From NCBI GenBank assembly GCA_023150275.1, contig JAKLLG010000001.1:124001-188000 (forward strand): a stretch of DNA of 64,000 nucleotides. The letters run 5' to 3'. Position 1 is the stretch's first letter. Every line of letters starts with the position of its first letter. The notes beneath the pieces are model-generated. The model ran no database searches and was not told where the DNA came from. It worked only from the letters and a program-made list of their open reading frames with translations. Source of the DNA: Rhodocyclaceae bacterium. Lineage in GTDB: Bacteria > Pseudomonadota > Gammaproteobacteria > Burkholderiales > Rhodocyclaceae. The position numbers and the translations under genes were made by a program. Shown here piece by piece: positions 1-8,208 of this stretch.

Positions 1-1141
1 TCGCTTCCAGCGCCCGGCGCGTGGTGATGTCGTCGAACAGGAACATCCAGTTGCTGACGCGCCCGTCTTCGGCGCGGATATCCGACACCACCACCCGCAC
101 CCGACGCGGATCACCGTCGGCCCGATGCACGGTCATCTCCATCGTGCCCTGGCGCAGCGGCTGATCTGCCATGTCCAGTCCCGTCTCGCCGGGCGCCGTC
201 GGAAACGTGCGCACGTCGCGCCCGATCAACTCCGGGTGCGAATACCCGAGAATTTCAGAAGCACGTGGATTGGCATATTCGATGGCGCCGCTTTCATCAG
301 CGATGACGACGCCGGACATGTTCTCATTGACCGCACGGAAGAACTTCTTCAGTTCGGGCGAAAGCAGGCTCTGCGCCGGCTGGGCAAGATAGAGCACGTG
401 ATCGGGCTTGCCGTCCGCAATCGATACCGGTGTCGCTGACATGTCGAAACGCTGGCCACGCGCTTCAAGCTCCCAGAATGACGACGCCGTTGGAGCGGCC
501 AGGATGCGCCGGCTGCGACAGAAATCGCCGCTGCGGGCGCACAGGCTGTTGCAGCACGGTGCGCCTTCCGCGAGATCAAGCTGCTTTTGCGCGGCCGCAT
601 TGGCGAGCACCAGCGTGCCCAGCGCATCGACCAATGCAACAGGGCACGGCAGCAGGTCGAGCAGCTTGCGTGTCGTATCGAAACGCAGCGCCGGACTCGC
701 CGGCACCGGCGACAACTCGCGATCCTCCGGCCGCAGCGAAACGGCGGCGCCCAGCATCACGCCCCGCGCATCCACCACCGGACGCAGACTGGCCCGCAGC
801 AGGCAGCGCACGCCGCCGATGCGGCGGGCCGGCAAGGCCACATCGGCCAGCGTTGCCTGGGCGAGCATCGCCTCGCGCAACGCAGCCTGGGTGGCTGAAG
901 GCAGGCTGAGCACCGAACCAAGGCCGAAGCCGACCGCACGCGCCGCCGGCCAGCCAAGGAGTACCTCGGCCGCCATCGGCCAATGCAGCACGCGCAGTTG
1001 CGGATCGACGGTCACCAGCGCCTCGCCCGACAGGTCGGCAAACGCTTCGACCCAGGCGACGGCGTTCTGCGCCGCGCCCGCATCATCGACAGGCTTATCC
1101 GGTTTTGCCAAACAATGAACTCCAGTACGCGCCTTGCTCAT
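1..1141 (-). CDS. PAS-domain sensor protein, N-terminal part (cut by window edge)
   Basis: This open frame runs off the left edge and gives about 380 residues. I see three PAS-like modules, at roughly residues 35-135, 160-255 and 265-378; the last ends in a typical PAS exit (NWMFLFDDITTRRALEA). The output domain lies outside the window, so histidine kinase, GGDEF/EAL and other outputs are all possible. The second PAS module carries a cysteine cluster (CC-x3-C-x6-C, near residues 196-208), unusual for a plain PAS fold and perhaps a metal or redox site. The ATG at 1141 is the first in-frame start and has no good ribosome site; a TTG at 1111 is an alternative. It follows the alpha/beta hydrolase on the same strand. 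Confidence 0.75.
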   Translation of the reverse strand, partial: MSKARTGVHCLAKPDKPVDDAGAAQNAVAWVEAFADLSGEALVTVDPQLRVLHWPMAAEVLLGWPAARAVGFGLGSVLSLPSATQAALREAMLAQATLADVALPARRIGGVRCLLRASLRPVVDARGVMLGAAVSLRPEDRELSPVPASPALRFDTTRKLLDLLPCPVALVDALGTLVLANAAAQKQLDLAEGAPCCNSLCARSGDFCRSRRILAAPTASSFWELEARGQRFDMSATPVSIADGKPDHVLYLAQPAQSLLSPELKKFFRAVNENMSGVVIADESGAIEYANPRASEILGYSHPELIGRDVRTFPTAPGETGLDMADQPLRQGTMEMTVHRADGDPRRVRVVVSDIRAEDGRVSNWMFLFDDITTRRALEA

Positions 1142-1297
1142 CGCGGCGCTCAGAACCCTCCTCCCTGCGCATTGAGAGCCAAGCGTTCTTCACTGCGCAT
1201 TCTAGCCGCGTCATGCGTGAAACGGGCACCCGCGCAGCATCGACGCGCGGCTTCGCGGCTCACCCGAAGGCCGACGGTGAGAGGAAGAGACGCCGGC

Positions 1298-2128
1298 TCA
1301 GCGCGATGGCACTTCCGCCATCAACCCACGCCACCAGGCCGCATCAACGTGGTCCGGCCAGTCATTGTGCCCGGCATCGGCGATCGACAGCAGACGTTGG
1401 CCTGCCGGCAGGCGACCATGCAAGGCACGCCCCCGCATTGCAGGCACGATGCTGTCGCGTTCGGCGACAACCACCGTGACGCGGCCCGGATAGCCCTGCA
1501 GGTTGGCGGCGCTGTCGTAGCGGTCGCGCAGCAGCCAGCGCACCGGCAGCCACGGGTAATGATGGGCCGCGGTAGCGGTGAGCGTGTCCCAGGGGGTGAT
1601 CAGCAGCAGCGCGGGGACTCCACGGTGCGCGACGTGCGCCGAAGCGGCAGTGGCGACGCCGGCGCCGAGCGATTCGCCGAGCAGCACGGTGGCGCCGAAA
1701 TCGCGCTGCGCGAGCGTGATGGTAGCCGCCGCATCGGCGACCAGCGACGCTTCGCCGAGATTGCCGTCGCGCGAGCCGTAGCCCGGATACTCCGCGAGCA
1801 GCACGCGCCAGCCGAGCGGATTGAGCATTTCCGCGTAGAAGAGGCGATGCCCGGCGTGGCCGGCATTGCCGTGGAAGACGATGACGGTGCCGCGAACGGC
1901 GCCGCCAACCGGTTCGGCCAGCAAGCCGCGGAATTCATCGCCCGCCGGCCATGGCGTGAGCCGCGTGCCGGCCGGCGATACGGCAAGTTCGCCCAAGGCC
2001 GTACGCTCGGGAAAATACAGCAGGCTATCCTGGAACATCGTCACCCCAACAGCAGCCAGAACACTCGCCATGGTGAGCATGCCGAGAATGCGAAGCAGCG
2101 ACGCGAGCAGCCATGAGAAGCGATTCAT
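1298..2128 (-). CDS. alpha/beta hydrolase, membrane-anchored, BEM46/ABHD13-like
   Basis: A 276-residue serine hydrolase. An N-terminal hydrophobic segment (about residues 7-31) should anchor it in the inner membrane or act as a signal. The fold is shown by the oxyanion motif FHGNAG near 85-90, the nucleophile elbow GESLG with Ser153, a likely acid at Asp225 and the catalytic His254. The family includes esterases and lipases of unknown physiological substrate, and no substrate can be read here. It lies 47 bp downstream of the TonB-dependent receptor on the same strand and may be co-transcribed, but nothing ties it to nickel uptake. Confidence 0.85.
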   Translation of the reverse strand: MNRFSWLLASLLRILGMLTMASVLAAVGVTMFQDSLLYFPERTALGELAVSPAGTRLTPWPAGDEFRGLLAEPVGGAVRGTVIVFHGNAGHAGHRLFYAEMLNPLGWRVLLAEYPGYGSRDGNLGEASLVADAAATITLAQRDFGATVLLGESLGAGVATAASAHVAHRGVPALLLITPWDTLTATAAHHYPWLPVRWLLRDRYDSAANLQGYPGRVTVVVAERDSIVPAMRGRALHGRLPAGQRLLSIADAGHNDWPDHVDAAWWRGLMAEVPSR

Positions 2129-2175
2129 GGCGCACAGCTTACTCCGCTCGTCGCACGCCGTTCAGCGCATGGCGA

Positions 2176-4308
2176 TCAGAAGCGATGCGTCAGCGTCAGC
2201 CGAAAACTTCGCGGTTCAGCCGGGTGGAAGTGGATGTCATTGACCGGCGCCGGTTCGCCGGCCAGCTGCGATTCGTACCAGTAGTCGATGTCGCTTGCCT
2301 TGCGGTCGAAGAGGTTGAACACATCGAGTGCGAGCGTTGTGCGCGGGTCGAGCCGATAGCCGACGCGCAGGTTGGCGAGCGTGGTTGAGGCTGACTGTAT
2401 CGAATTGTCCTCGATCAGCGGCCGCGGCCCGAAGTAGCGCAGGCGCAGCGCGCCGAACCAGGGACCGAGGGCATCGACGGTCATGCCGAGGTTGGCGGTG
2501 CTGGCCACGGCGCCGGGAATGTGCCGGCCGGCGGGGTCGCTGTCGCGAAAGCGCGCATGCGAGAGCGAAAGATCGGCGTCGAACGACAGCCAGTGATTGA
2601 CCGACCACAGGTTGTTCCACTCGATGCCCTGCCGGCGCGAAGGGCGCGAGGCTTCGGTGATGCCGGCGTCGCCGACGAAGAGCAGTTCGGAAGCGAGATC
2701 GAGCCGCCACAGCGCAACGGTGGTCTGCCAGCCGGCGGTAGGCTTGCTACGCAGGCCGAGTTCGTAGCCGGTGCTGCGCACCAGCGGATCGACGCGACGG
2801 ATCGGGTTGCCATCGGCGTCAACGTCGAGCCGCGTCACCGGATCGACGCGGATCGTGCTGCCGCGCGCATCGTTGCTGTGGAAACCGCGCCCCCAGTTGG
2901 CGTACAGTTCGGTTTCCGCCCACGGGCCGAAGATCGCGGTGAACTTGGGGCTCAGCATGGCGTCGCTGCGCTTGCCGGAATTTTCCGGAACCTTGCTGCG
3001 CACGTCGAATCGATAGTGGTCGGCGCGCAGGCCAAGTTGCGTGCGCAGCCAGGGCAGCCAGTGGATGTGGTTCTGCGCGTAAAGCGCAAGGCTCTGCTGA
3101 TCGACTTCATCCTCGCGCGTCACCGCGGTGACCTGGCGCGCCGTCGTCGCGTAGAGGCCGACCGGGCGGATGCGATCGAAGCGGCCGTCGGTGCCGAAGG
3201 TGTTCTCGACATCGAACGCCCCCCAGCGAGCGTAAGCCGTATGGCTTGCCGCAAAGCCGCCGGCACGGCGACGGTCCTTCTGCTTGAACTGGTCGCCATT
3301 CGCGCAGCCGCCGCTGGCCGCGATGTCGGCGGCGCAGTAGCTGTAGTTCGAATAGAGATCGAGTGCGTAGTCGAGCGCCCAGACGTTCGCGCGGCGCTGG
3401 CTATCGGCGCTGCGCTGTGCCCAGTCGGCAGCGAGCGAGAAGCGATGCGTGGTGCCGCCGCTGCTCGGATCGAGCGAGCCGAAGCGCTTGAGCCGGCCGC
3501 CCTCCACGGCGCGCTTCGGGATCTGGTCGGTCGCGGTCCATTCCGCTGCGTAGGCCATCGCCGTCACCGACCAGCCGTCGTGGCGCGTGCCTTCGCTGTA
3601 GCGCAGAACGCCGTTCCGCTTGCGGTAATGCTCGGCCACCTGCCAGGGGCCGTCGTTGTGCGACCACTCGAGGGCGTAGAGAAGGTTTCCGTGCGCGAAA
3701 TCCGGCGAACCGGCGAGCAGCGCGCGGCCGTACTGGCCGCTGCCGTAGGTGAGCGACGCCAGCGTGTCGTCGAGCTTCCTGGCGTAGTCGAGGTGCGCGG
3801 CCCCGGCCGAGGAGAAATCGCCCTCGTCGGCGTAGTACGGCCCCTTGCGGTAGCGCACGCGTTCGACCAGTTCGGGGACCAGGAAGTTGAGATCGGTGTA
3901 GCCCTGGCCGTGCGCGTGCGTCGGCATATTCACCGGTACGCCGGCGACGGTGGTGCGGAAATCGGTGCCGTGATCGAGGTTGAAGCCGCGCAGGAAGTAC
4001 TGGTTTGCCTTGCCATCGCCCGAATGCTGTGTGGCGATCATGCCCGGCACCAGTTCCAGCGCCTCGGCAGGGCGCAGCAGCGGCAGCGCCGCGACGCGTT
4101 CCTTCGCCACCACGCCCTCGCTGCCGGCGGCGGCAATGCCGCTCATGTCCTCGGCCCGGGCGCGGACTTCGATGGTACTGAGTTCCTTGTCGGCGGATAG
4201 CGGGGACGCCTCGTGCGCCTGCGCCGTTGCCGCGAACACGGCCGCAACGTAGGAACAAATTTTCTTTCTTCTTACGCGCTCAGGCGCATTCATCGGAGAA
4301 GGCATCAT
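2176..4308 (-). CDS. TonB-dependent outer-membrane receptor, predicted nickel uptake
   Basis: A 710-residue TonB-dependent receptor. A signal peptide (cleavage near AQAHEA) is followed by a TonB-box-like stretch (ELSTIEVRA), a plug domain (about 45-160, with the typical QYFLRGFNLDHGTDF) and a 22-strand barrel ending in the aromatic C-terminus LTLTHRF used by the BAM machinery. It starts 9 bp after the stop of the nickel permease, so the two form an operon. With nikR and hydrogenase genes next door, I infer nickel or a nickel chelate as the substrate; the sequence alone cannot exclude another metal complex. Tandem ATGs at 4308 and 4305 and another at 4293 make the start uncertain. Confidence 0.85.
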   Translation of the reverse strand: MMPSPMNAPERVRRKKICSYVAAVFAATAQAHEASPLSADKELSTIEVRARAEDMSGIAAAGSEGVVAKERVAALPLLRPAEALELVPGMIATQHSGDGKANQYFLRGFNLDHGTDFRTTVAGVPVNMPTHAHGQGYTDLNFLVPELVERVRYRKGPYYADEGDFSSAGAAHLDYARKLDDTLASLTYGSGQYGRALLAGSPDFAHGNLLYALEWSHNDGPWQVAEHYRKRNGVLRYSEGTRHDGWSVTAMAYAAEWTATDQIPKRAVEGGRLKRFGSLDPSSGGTTHRFSLAADWAQRSADSQRRANVWALDYALDLYSNYSYCAADIAASGGCANGDQFKQKDRRRAGGFAASHTAYARWGAFDVENTFGTDGRFDRIRPVGLYATTARQVTAVTREDEVDQQSLALYAQNHIHWLPWLRTQLGLRADHYRFDVRSKVPENSGKRSDAMLSPKFTAIFGPWAETELYANWGRGFHSNDARGSTIRVDPVTRLDVDADGNPIRRVDPLVRSTGYELGLRSKPTAGWQTTVALWRLDLASELLFVGDAGITEASRPSRRQGIEWNNLWSVNHWLSFDADLSLSHARFRDSDPAGRHIPGAVASTANLGMTVDALGPWFGALRLRYFGPRPLIEDNSIQSASTTLANLRVGYRLDPRTTLALDVFNLFDRKASDIDYWYESQLAGEPAPVNDIHFHPAEPRSFRLTLTHRF

Positions 4309-4317
4309 CGATCGGGG

Positions 4318-5130
4318 TCAGGTGGCGAGTTGCGGGCGCCGCACCATGCGTACGGCGAGAAAATAGCTGCCGGCGATGATGCCGACGAGAACGAGGCCGA
4401 AAGCGAGTTCCTTGCCGTCGCTCCACGCATCGACAGCCGGCGAGAAGAACTTCGCTGCACCGAAGCCGGCAACGAGCAGGCTGACGTTGGCGACGACCAG
4501 CCCCATCACCCGCGAGGCGATGCGCGCCACCTCGTCGGCGCGGCGGATCAGACGCGAGATCCACAGTCCGTTGATGCCATCGGTGACGAGCATGCCGAGC
4601 ATGAAGAGCAGCGCCAGCGTCAGCGCATGTTCCCAGCCGCCGAACTGCTGCGAGGTGAGCGCGAACAGCGCGGCCTGGCTCATGGTGTCGAACGAGAACG
4701 CAAACAGCGCACCGACAGCGGCCACCAGCAGAGGCTGCGTGGTGTGCTGCAGGCGCGCGAACAGCCGCCCCTTCAGGCCGAGCGGGCGCACCACCTCGTC
4801 GGGCGCAGTGGAGAGTACCGCGTGCAGGTTGATGAGGCCGAGCGCGGCGAGGAACGCAATCGAAATCCACGCGCCGAGCGTATCCATCCATTCCGGCACT
4901 TCCCAGGATTGCGCGAGCGTGCTCACGGTGAGCGCTATCGCCAGCACGACGGCGCCGTGGCCGAGCGAGAAAAGCACCCCGCAATAGCGCGCCAGCGCCG
5001 GGTTCTGACGCGCGTTGAAACGCGTCAGCCCGTCGATCGTCGCAAGGTGATCGGCATCGAAGCCGTGCTTCATGCCAAGCACGAAGACCAGCGAGGCCAG
5101 GGCGAACCAGTCAGTGGGCAGTGTTTCCAT
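4318..5130 (-). CDS. hoxN: nickel/cobalt permease of the HoxN/NixA clan
   Basis: A 270-residue polytopic membrane protein. It carries the signature metal motif of the NiCoT clan in its first helix (HGFDADHLATID, the H-x4-D-H pattern) and a second conserved patch (GALFAFSFDTMSQAALFALTS). Six to eight membrane spans are visible. The frame stays open upstream to 5376, but the ATG at 5130 starts exactly at the first helix, is preceded by CCGGAG, and fits the predicted transcription start near 5150. Its position after hoxJ matches hoxN in the Cupriavidus hyp-hox cluster. It should deliver Ni2+ across the inner membrane for hydrogenase, with the receptor downstream handling the outer membrane. Confidence 0.88.
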   Translation of the reverse strand: METLPTDWFALASLVFVLGMKHGFDADHLATIDGLTRFNARQNPALARYCGVLFSLGHGAVVLAIALTVSTLAQSWEVPEWMDTLGAWISIAFLAALGLINLHAVLSTAPDEVVRPLGLKGRLFARLQHTTQPLLVAAVGALFAFSFDTMSQAALFALTSQQFGGWEHALTLALLFMLGMLVTDGINGLWISRLIRRADEVARIASRVMGLVVANVSLLVAGFGAAKFFSPAVDAWSDGKELAFGLVLVGIIAGSYFLAVRMVRRPQLAT

Positions 5131-5160
5131 GGTCGATATGAACTCCGGAGAAAACTTCCT

Positions 5161-5176
5161 AACAAGGATCGTGCCA
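5161..5176 (-). promoter_or_regulatory. candidate sigma-54 (-24/-12) promoter of the nickel uptake operon
   Basis: On the minus strand the sequence is TGGCACGATCCTTGTT. The -24 half is a perfect TGGCAC; the -12 half is TTGT instead of TTGC. GG and the -12 dinucleotide are 10 bases apart as required. Transcription would start near 5150, 20 bases before the permease ATG. The neighbouring hoxA encodes a sigma-54 activator, which makes a HoxA-dependent start attractive but unproven. Confidence 0.5.
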
Positions 5177-5380
5177 GAAAACGGGGCCATATGGATCAGC
5201 AAGTTAGGTATGCGGTGTGCGACAGACAGGGAATAGCGGAAAGCAGGTTTCCACTTTGAGGTTTCCAGTTCCGGGCGGGATTCGATGCGACGACTGCGGG
5301 GGGAGCAAATGCGAATGGGCAGGTGGCCGCGCTTGGTGAGTCGGTTTGCGTAGCTAGGCGCTTCCTTCAGTGGCAACTTG

Positions 5381-5412
5381 TCGGCCTTATGTGGAGCTCA
5401 ACATAAGGCCGA
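5381..5412. promoter_or_regulatory. perfect 12-bp inverted repeat, candidate operator or hairpin
   Basis: TCGGCCTTATGT and its exact complement ACATAAGGCCGA are separated by 8 bases. The repeat sits 25 bp after the hoxJ stop and about 250 bp before the permease start. No T-run follows on either strand, so it is a poor intrinsic terminator. The inner 28 bp have 6-bp half sites 16 bp apart, the geometry of E. coli NikR operators, although the bases differ from that consensus. It could be a NikR operator, an upstream activator site for the sigma-54 promoter, or an RNA 3'-end hairpin. The rest of the gap (5131-5436) shows nothing else clear. Confidence 0.55.
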
Positions 5413-5436
5413 TGAGTGTAAATTGGCGTTGGCGGG

Positions 5437-6825
5437 TTACCCAACCGCCAACGGCAACAACAAGGAAAACACCGCTCCGCCCGCATCCCCGTTGCCCACC
5501 TCCATCTTGCCGCCATGGCGCTCGACGATGCCGTAGCTGATCGAGAGACCGAGCCCGGTGCCCTGGCCGACCGGCTTGGTGGTGAAGAAAGGATCGAACA
5601 GGCGCGCGAGGTGCTCGGGCGGGATGCCCGGGCCATTGTCGGCCACGGTGAGCACGATCACTTCGCCGGCGCCGAGTTGGGCGCGCACTTCGAGGCGCGG
5701 CGCCGGCGTTTCGGCCATCGCGTCGCAGGCGTTCTGCACGAGGTTCATGATGACCTGCTGCATCTGGCCGGAGGAACCGACCATCGGCAGTTCGGCCGGC
5801 AGGTCGAGCAGCACTTCGAATTTCGGCGGCGCCGAGCGCGTGACCCAGCGCACCGAGCGCTCGACGATTTCGGTGAGGTTGAAGGCTTCATCGGCCTGGC
5901 GGTCGATCGCCGAAAAGCGTTTGAGGCCATCGACGATGTCGCGCGTGCGCTCGGCGCCTTCGATCATGCCGTCGAGCAGCGGCGACATGTCTTCGAGGAT
6001 GCGGTCGATGCGCAGTTCCTGGCGCAGGTTTTCAAGCGCCGGCGTGTGCGCGCAGTCGCAGGCATTCACCGCTTCGATGTAGGTATGCAGGCGGCCGGCG
6101 TAGCGGCGCAGCGCCATGACGTTGCCGAGCACGAAGCTGATCGGGTTGTTCAGTTCGTGCGCGACGCCGGCGACCAGACGGCCGAGCGAGGCCATCTTTT
6201 CCGACTGTACGAGCTGCTGTTGCGCGCGCTTCAGTTCCTCGTGCGTCTGCCGCAGCGCGTGGTAGGCGCGGCGCAGTTCGCCGACCGGGCGGCCGGTGAC
6301 GACCATGCCGACCAGCTTGCCGACGCCGGAAAGACGCGGCGTGCAGTTGATCGACACCGGCACGGCGCTGCCGTCGGCGGCGGCGATCATCAGCTCGACA
6401 TCGTTGCGCGCGCCGCGCTGCTGCGGCGAAAAGAAATCGCGTACGGCCTGGCGCGAACCCTCGTCGGCGAAAAGGTCGGCGGCCGGCGTGCCTTTCAGCG
6501 CCGCTTCCTGGCACCCGGTGAAGCGCTGCAGGGCGGCGTTCACCTCTTCGATGTTGCCGTGGCGGTCGCAGACGACGAGGATGTCCGACATCGACGAGAG
6601 CACGCTCTCGATGAACTGGTGCGACTGTTCGAGTGCGGCGTTCTTCTCTTCGAGCGCGACCTCGTACTGCAGCAGGTCGTTATAGACCTCGTCCATTTTG
6701 CGGATGACGTCGATCCAGACGCCCTCGCCAACGCCGTCGAGCAGCGTCGCCGGCTCCGGCAGATCGCTGCCGGCGAGCAGCGGGCGCGGCTTGCCCGGCT
6801 TAGCGGGCCGGTTTGAGGTGGACAT
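5437..6825 (-). CDS. hoxJ: HoxJ/HupT-type PAS histidine kinase of the H2-sensing system
   Basis: A 462-residue soluble kinase. A helical N-terminus is followed by a PAS domain (about 70-190), the H-box [16 protein letters not shown] with the phospho-acceptor at His223, and a HATPase_c domain with the N box (QNACDAM), DNGPGIP and [11 protein letters not shown]. The H-box wording is characteristic of HupT/HoxJ. In this system HoxJ interacts with the regulatory hydrogenase HoxBC and controls HoxA. The ATG at 6825 lies inside the nikR 3' end (26-bp overlap); the frame stays open to 6855, so a start 10 codons earlier is possible. The overlap suggests translational coupling with nikR. Confidence 0.9.
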   Translation of the reverse strand: MSTSNRPAKPGKPRPLLAGSDLPEPATLLDGVGEGVWIDVIRKMDEVYNDLLQYEVALEEKNAALEQSHQFIESVLSSMSDILVVCDRHGNIEEVNAALQRFTGCQEAALKGTPAADLFADEGSRQAVRDFFSPQQRGARNDVELMIAAADGSAVPVSINCTPRLSGVGKLVGMVVTGRPVGELRRAYHALRQTHEELKRAQQQLVQSEKMASLGRLVAGVAHELNNPISFVLGNVMALRRYAGRLHTYIEAVNACDCAHTPALENLRQELRIDRILEDMSPLLDGMIEGAERTRDIVDGLKRFSAIDRQADEAFNLTEIVERSVRWVTRSAPPKFEVLLDLPAELPMVGSSGQMQQVIMNLVQNACDAMAETPAPRLEVRAQLGAGEVIVLTVADNGPGIPPEHLARLFDPFFTTKPVGQGTGLGLSISYGIVERHGGKMEVGNGDAGGAVFSLLLPLAVG

Positions 6826-7297
6826 GGTGCTGGCCGCCGTGACTACCCTCGCCAACTTTTCCGCGCGGCTTGTAGCCGTGCGCGTGGCGCTGTTCCACCT
6901 GGACGGAAACGAGGTTGAGCTTGCCGTGGCGCACGCCGCGCTCGGCCATCAGCGCCTCGGCGAACTTGCGCACCGCCGCCGTCGGGCCGCGCAGGAAGGT
7001 GGCCTCGAAGCAGTTCTCGTGATCGAGATGCGCGTGCATCGTCGCCACGGTGAGGTCGTGATGGTCGTGCTGGATCGCCGTCAGGCGCTCGGCGAGGTCG
7101 CGTTCGTGGTGGTTATAGACATAGGAAAGATTGGCGACGCAGTGCGGCGCCTCGTCGTGCTTCAACCGCCAGGCTTCGAGCTGGCCGCGGATGATGTCGC
7201 GCACGGCTTCCGAGCGGTTGCCGTAGCCGCGCTCGGCGATCAGCGCGTCGAACTCTTTCGCGAGTTCGCTATCGAGGGAGATGGTGAAGCGTTCCAT
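6800..7297 (-). CDS. nikR: NikR, nickel-responsive transcriptional regulator
   Basis: A 165-residue NikR, slightly longer than E. coli NikR (133) because of a basic, His-rich tail. An N-terminal ribbon-helix-helix (MERFTISLDSELAKEFDALI, with RSEAVRDIIR) binds DNA; the C-terminal ACT-like domain carries the square-planar nickel ligands as His77, His88, His90 and Cys96 (motif MHAHLDHENCFE). A strong GGAGG ribosome site precedes the ATG. NikR represses nickel importers when Ni2+ is replete, so the permease and receptor genes two genes downstream are its obvious targets. It is encoded in one run with hoxJ, tying nickel status to H2 sensing. Confidence 0.95.
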   Translation of the reverse strand: MERFTISLDSELAKEFDALIAERGYGNRSEAVRDIIRGQLEAWRLKHDEAPHCVANLSYVYNHHERDLAERLTAIQHDHHDLTVATMHAHLDHENCFEATFLRGPTAAVRKFAEALMAERGVRHGKLNLVSVQVEQRHAHGYKPRGKVGEGSHGGQHHVHLKPAR

Positions 7298-7469
7298 CGC
7301 CGCCCTCCTCCCTCGTCGTCGTTGCCGACGCGCCGACGTCGCGCAGCAATTCGCGAATGCGCGGCTCCGCCCGCGCGAGCAAGGCCGGATTCTGCCGGTA
7401 CGCCGTCAACAGCAACGCCCGGTTGGCCTCTATCTCGCGAATCAGGCGAAGATTCTGCTCGCCGTTCAT
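7269..7469 (-). CDS. small hypothetical protein (66 aa) coupled to nikR
   Basis: A 66-residue frame overlapping the nikR start by 29 bp and starting inside the stop of the preceding mini-ORF (ATGA overlap at 7466-7469). The first 45 residues are predicted alpha-helical (MNGEQNLRLIREIEANRALL, then ARAEPRIRELLRDVG); the tail is low complexity and lies over the nikR ribosome site. I do not recognise the family. The tight overlaps on both sides argue that it is translated, perhaps mainly to couple translation into nikR. Confidence 0.5.
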   Translation of the reverse strand: MNGEQNLRLIREIEANRALLLTAYRQNPALLARAEPRIRELLRDVGASATTTREEGGDGTLHHLPR

Positions 7470-7567
7470 CGTTCATTCCCCTGCAGTTTTTCGAGTTCCT
7501 CGATGTCGATTCTGTCCTTGCTGCGGCCCGTGTCCCGCATCAGCAAGCATCCTAGTCGCTCGCTCAT
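7466..7567 (-). CDS. tiny hypothetical ORF (33 aa) between the SGNH hydrolase and the nikR leader gene
   Basis: A 33-codon frame starting 10 bp after the SGNH hydrolase stop and ending in an ATGA overlap with the 66-residue gene. The C-terminal half is charged and helical (RSKDRIDIEELEKLQGNER). The ribosome site is weak. It may be a real micro-protein or only a coupling device; the support is spacing and overlap alone. Confidence 0.35.
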   Translation of the reverse strand: MSERLGCLLMRDTGRSKDRIDIEELEKLQGNER

Positions 7568-7577
7568 GCCGCCGCAA

Positions 7578-8198
7578 TCACCGCAGCAGGCCGAAGCCGC
7601 GCAGCGCGCCGGCGATGCCTTCGGCCATGCGCCGGTAGCCGGCGGCGTTGGGGTGGATCCGGTCGGCGCACAGCTCGGGTTTGCCGAGAATCTCGGCGAA
7701 GACATCGGCGACGAGCGGCACGCCTTCCTCCTTGGCCAGTTCGGCGTAGAGCGGCGCATCGTCCGGCCGGCGGGTGAGCGCGCCGAGCAGCGACAGCTCC
7801 GGCACCGCGACGAGCACCACCTGCGCGCCGGCATCCTTCGCACGGCGAACGATCGCGCGGACATCCTCCTTGACCGCCGACGGCGCACGCCGCCGGAGGA
7901 AATCGTTGCCGCCGATCTCGACGATGACGAGCGCCGGTCGATGCTCGGCGAGCTGGCCGCCGATCCGCTCGCGGCCGTTCTGCGCGGTATCGCCCGGCAC
8001 GCCGGCATTCACGATGCGCCAGCCGGTCGCCGTCGCAAGCAGCGACGGCCAGTCCTCCCCCGGCCCGGCGCCGGTGCCGAAGGTCACGCTGTCGCCGAAG
8101 GCAAGCACGGTACTGCCGGCCGCGAGCGGCGCGAGCTTCTGCCCGCGGCCACAGGCAAGCAGGGCGAGCGACAGGAGCAGGAAGGAACGGCGGCGCAT
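7578..8198 (-). CDS. SGNH/GDSL hydrolase lipoprotein (arylesterase/TesA-like)
   Basis: A 206-residue lipase/esterase of the SGNH family. A short signal with a lipobox (ALLAC, Cys16) predicts a lipoprotein in the cell envelope. Block I is FGDSVTFG with Ser37 as nucleophile, block III is EIGGNDFLRRR, and block V is DRIHPNAAGYR with the catalytic Asp and His. Substrates in the TesA/arylesterase group include acyl esters and thioesters; no specific one can be inferred. It sits unexpectedly inside the hox regulatory operon. Ten bases before its ATG is a TAG that, in the predicted pre-insertion arrangement, would have been the hoxC stop. Confidence 0.88.
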   Translation of the reverse strand: MRRRSFLLLSLALLACGRGQKLAPLAAGSTVLAFGDSVTFGTGAGPGEDWPSLLATATGWRIVNAGVPGDTAQNGRERIGGQLAEHRPALVIVEIGGNDFLRRRAPSAVKEDVRAIVRRAKDAGAQVVLVAVPELSLLGALTRRPDDAPLYAELAKEEGVPLVADVFAEILGKPELCADRIHPNAAGYRRMAEGIAGALRGFGLLR

Positions 8199-8208
8199 GG
8201 CGACGACG

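Noticed and set aside
5381-5412. Rho-independent terminator of hoxJ
   Set aside because: The stem is fine, but the bases after it on the minus strand (ACAAGTTGCC) contain no T-run; listed as an operator or hairpin of unknown role instead.
5437-6855. NtrB/NtrY-type nitrogen kinase instead of HoxJ
   Set aside because: The H-box wording ([16 protein letters not shown]), the single PAS and the position between nikR and hoxN in a hyp-hox cluster fit HupT/HoxJ.
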